Shown: positions 5,915 to 7,079 of the stretch, one piece after another | How positions within the stretch are numbered: position 1 is the first letter of the stretch | How the letters are laid out: the number at the start of each line of letters is the position of its first letter | Assembly (NCBI GenBank): GCA_964397555.1 | Contig: CAYNJF010000081.1 | Coordinates: 1-7,079 of the forward strand | Source: CAYNJF01 sp964397555 | GTDB lineage: Bacteria; Pseudomonadota; Gammaproteobacteria; Berkiellales; Berkiellaceae | Reading direction: 5' to 3' | DNA length: 7,079 bases | Program-made: the position numbers and the translations under genes | Notes under the pieces: model-generated | Databases searched by the model: none | Told to the model about the DNA's origin: nothing | The model's input: only the letters and a program-made list of their open reading frames with translations

Positions 5915-7033
5915 ATGGCCACACGCGTTGCAACTGATGAGCTTCGAGCATGGCTTTTGCTTAATGCCTTGCCAGGATTTGGGCCAGCAAAATTCAAACA
6001 TTTGTTAACCATGACTCCCTCGTTTGCCCCACTTTTTAATGCGAATCGTGCGACCGAAGACTTAAACGACTTTTTAAAGGCCCATCGGATTTCACCTAAG
6101 TTCGATTGGGAGGGCGTTGAAAAAGAGCTCCGTTGGCAAGATGATTCGAGCCATCATATCATTGCGCTCTCGCATCCAGATTATCCAGACCGACTCAAAC
6201 AAATCCATGACGCCCCAGGACTGCTCTACGTGAAAGGCAATCTTAGTGCATTAAAGTCCGATCAGATGGCTATCGTGGGCTCCAGGCACCCCAGTGTGCC
6301 AGGTCAAAAGAAGGCCTATGAGTTTGCTCAAAGCCTGGCAAAGACTGGCTTGTGCATCACCTCAGGACTCGCTTATGGCATTGATGCCATGGCCGCCAAG
6401 GGGGCGCTTTCGCAACACGGTCAAACCATTGCCGTTTTAGGCCACGGCTTATCTCATCTATACCCCAAAAGCCATCATGAGCTTGCTAATCAAATTATTG
6501 AAAAAGGAGCGCTCGTCAGCGAGTATCGACCCCATATCGGTCCAAAGCCGGCTTACTTTCCCAAACGAAATCGGATCATCAGTGGCATGAGCGTTGGTGT
6601 GTTGGTGGTTGAAGCAACCCTCAAAAGTGGCTCGCTTATTACGGCCTATACCGCCATGGACCAATCCAGAGAAGTCTTTGCCATGCCTGGCTCAATAGAC
6701 AGCCCTGTTGCCAAAGGGTGCCATCAACTTATAAGAGATGGCGCAAAATGCATTGACTCGATGGATCATATTTTGGAAGAGTTGACGTCAATCCTCGGGG
6801 GAGTCGTCTACTCTATTAGTAAGGGGCATCAAAATGAGCCCACCCCATCACCAAAGGAGGATGCGTCTTCAATCATCAACACCGTCCTTAGCCATGTAGC
6901 CTATGAATGTACCCCAATCGATTGGGTTGTATCCAACAGCGGGTTATCCACCGAGCAAGTGGCCATATCACTCCAAGAGCTCGAGCTGCAAGGAGATGTG
7001 GCATTAGTCCCAGGTGGCTATGTCCGCGTATGA
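5915..7033 (+). CDS. dprA: DprA (Smf), DNA-processing protein
   Basis: DprA binds incoming single-stranded DNA and loads RecA onto it during natural transformation; the gene is also kept in species not known to be competent. The 372 residues are close to the E. coli Smf length (374). A helical SAM-like region with LNALPGFGPAK is at about 9-60. The Rossmann-type DprA core runs from about 115 to 290: GSR at 122-124, SGLAYGID at 150-157, FPKRNRIISG at 215-224, KSGSLITA at 237-244, MPGS at 257-260 and GCHQLIRDGA at 268-277. A C-terminal winged-helix domain spans about 318-372. Start ATG at 5915 has GGAG seven bases upstream. It lies 39 bases after tsaP and 14 bases before smg, so one transcript is likely. 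No truncation and all core motifs present. Confidence 0.96.
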   Translation: MATRVATDELRAWLLLNALPGFGPAKFKHLLTMTPSFAPLFNANRATEDLNDFLKAHRISPKFDWEGVEKELRWQDDSSHHIIALSHPDYPDRLKQIHDAPGLLYVKGNLSALKSDQMAIVGSRHPSVPGQKKAYEFAQSLAKTGLCITSGLAYGIDAMAAKGALSQHGQTIAVLGHGLSHLYPKSHHELANQIIEKGALVSEYRPHIGPKPAYFPKRNRIISGMSVGVLVVEATLKSGSLITAYTAMDQSREVFAMPGSIDSPVAKGCHQLIRDGAKCIDSMDHILEELTSILGGVVYSISKGHQNEPTPSPKEDASSIINTVLSHVAYECTPIDWVVSNSGLSTEQVAISLQELELQGDVALVPGGYVRV

Positions 7034-7047
7034 CGAGGTGCCAAGTT

Positions 7048-7079
7048 ATGAAAGAGACAGTTTTTGACGTATTGATGTT
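7048..7079 (+). CDS. smg: Smg (DUF494) protein, first ten codons, runs off right edge
   Basis: The last 32 bases start an open frame at ATG 7048 that reads MKETVFDVLM before the window ends. The FDVLM segment matches the N terminus of E. coli Smg (MFDVLMYLFE, from memory), and smg follows dprA in many gammaproteobacteria. GAGG at 7035-7038 provides a ribosome site 9 bases upstream, and the gap after dprA is only 14 bases. The function of Smg is not established. The call rests on ten residues and on gene order, so it is good but not certain. Confidence 0.8.
   Translation, partial: MKETVFDVLM

Noticed and set aside
6458..6664. Minus-strand frame within dprA
   Set aside because: Opposite the most conserved DprA motifs; a coding shadow.
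1..7079. Mobile element, defence system, CRISPR array or toxin-antitoxin pair
   Set aside because: Every gene is a recognisable conserved chromosomal family in a familiar order, and no direct repeats or transfer genes were seen.

Overview
The window is an ordinary, tightly packed bacterial chromosomal segment, and the gene set points to a gammaproteobacterium. The leftward genes trkH, trkA, rsmB, fmt and def face a rightward LysM gene (tsaP-like), dprA and smg. From memory, Vibrio and Pseudomonas keep closely similar neighbourhoods. TrkA, RsmB, Fmt and Def are within a few residues of the usual E. coli lengths. The sequence alone does not name a genus. Base composition looks moderate (roughly balanced, by eye) and even throughout. 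There is no transposase, phage gene, tRNA, rRNA or CRISPR array, and no gene-free stretch over 300 bases.

Left arm (minus strand, 4642 down to 1): def, fmt, rsmB, trkA and trkH form one apparent operon. def/fmt and fmt/rsmB each overlap by four bases. rsmB/trkA are 3 bases apart and trkA/trkH 9 bases apart. The first two genes make and unmake the formyl group at protein N termini: Fmt formylates initiator Met-tRNA and Def removes formyl from new proteins. RsmB methylates 16S rRNA. TrkA and TrkH are the NAD-binding regulator and the membrane channel of the Trk potassium uptake system. trkH runs off the left edge.

Centre (4643 to 4783): a 141-base divergent intergenic region holds a promoter candidate for each direction, a short perfect dyad lying between and touching the def promoter boxes, and a small hairpin that carries the def ribosome binding site.

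Right arm (plus strand): a secreted LysM protein resembling the type IV pilus secretin-associated protein TsaP is followed by dprA (recombination mediator for incoming DNA in natural transformation) and the first ten codons of smg. Placing a pilus-secretin protein beside dprA is suggestive of a DNA uptake theme, although dprA and smg are widespread in non-competent species too.

The most notable sequence-level features concern translation initiation. fmt and rsmB both begin at TTG codons inside identical TTGA stop/start overlaps. The 13 bases before the def and fmt starts also match at 11 positions. I found no undescribed multi-gene system here.
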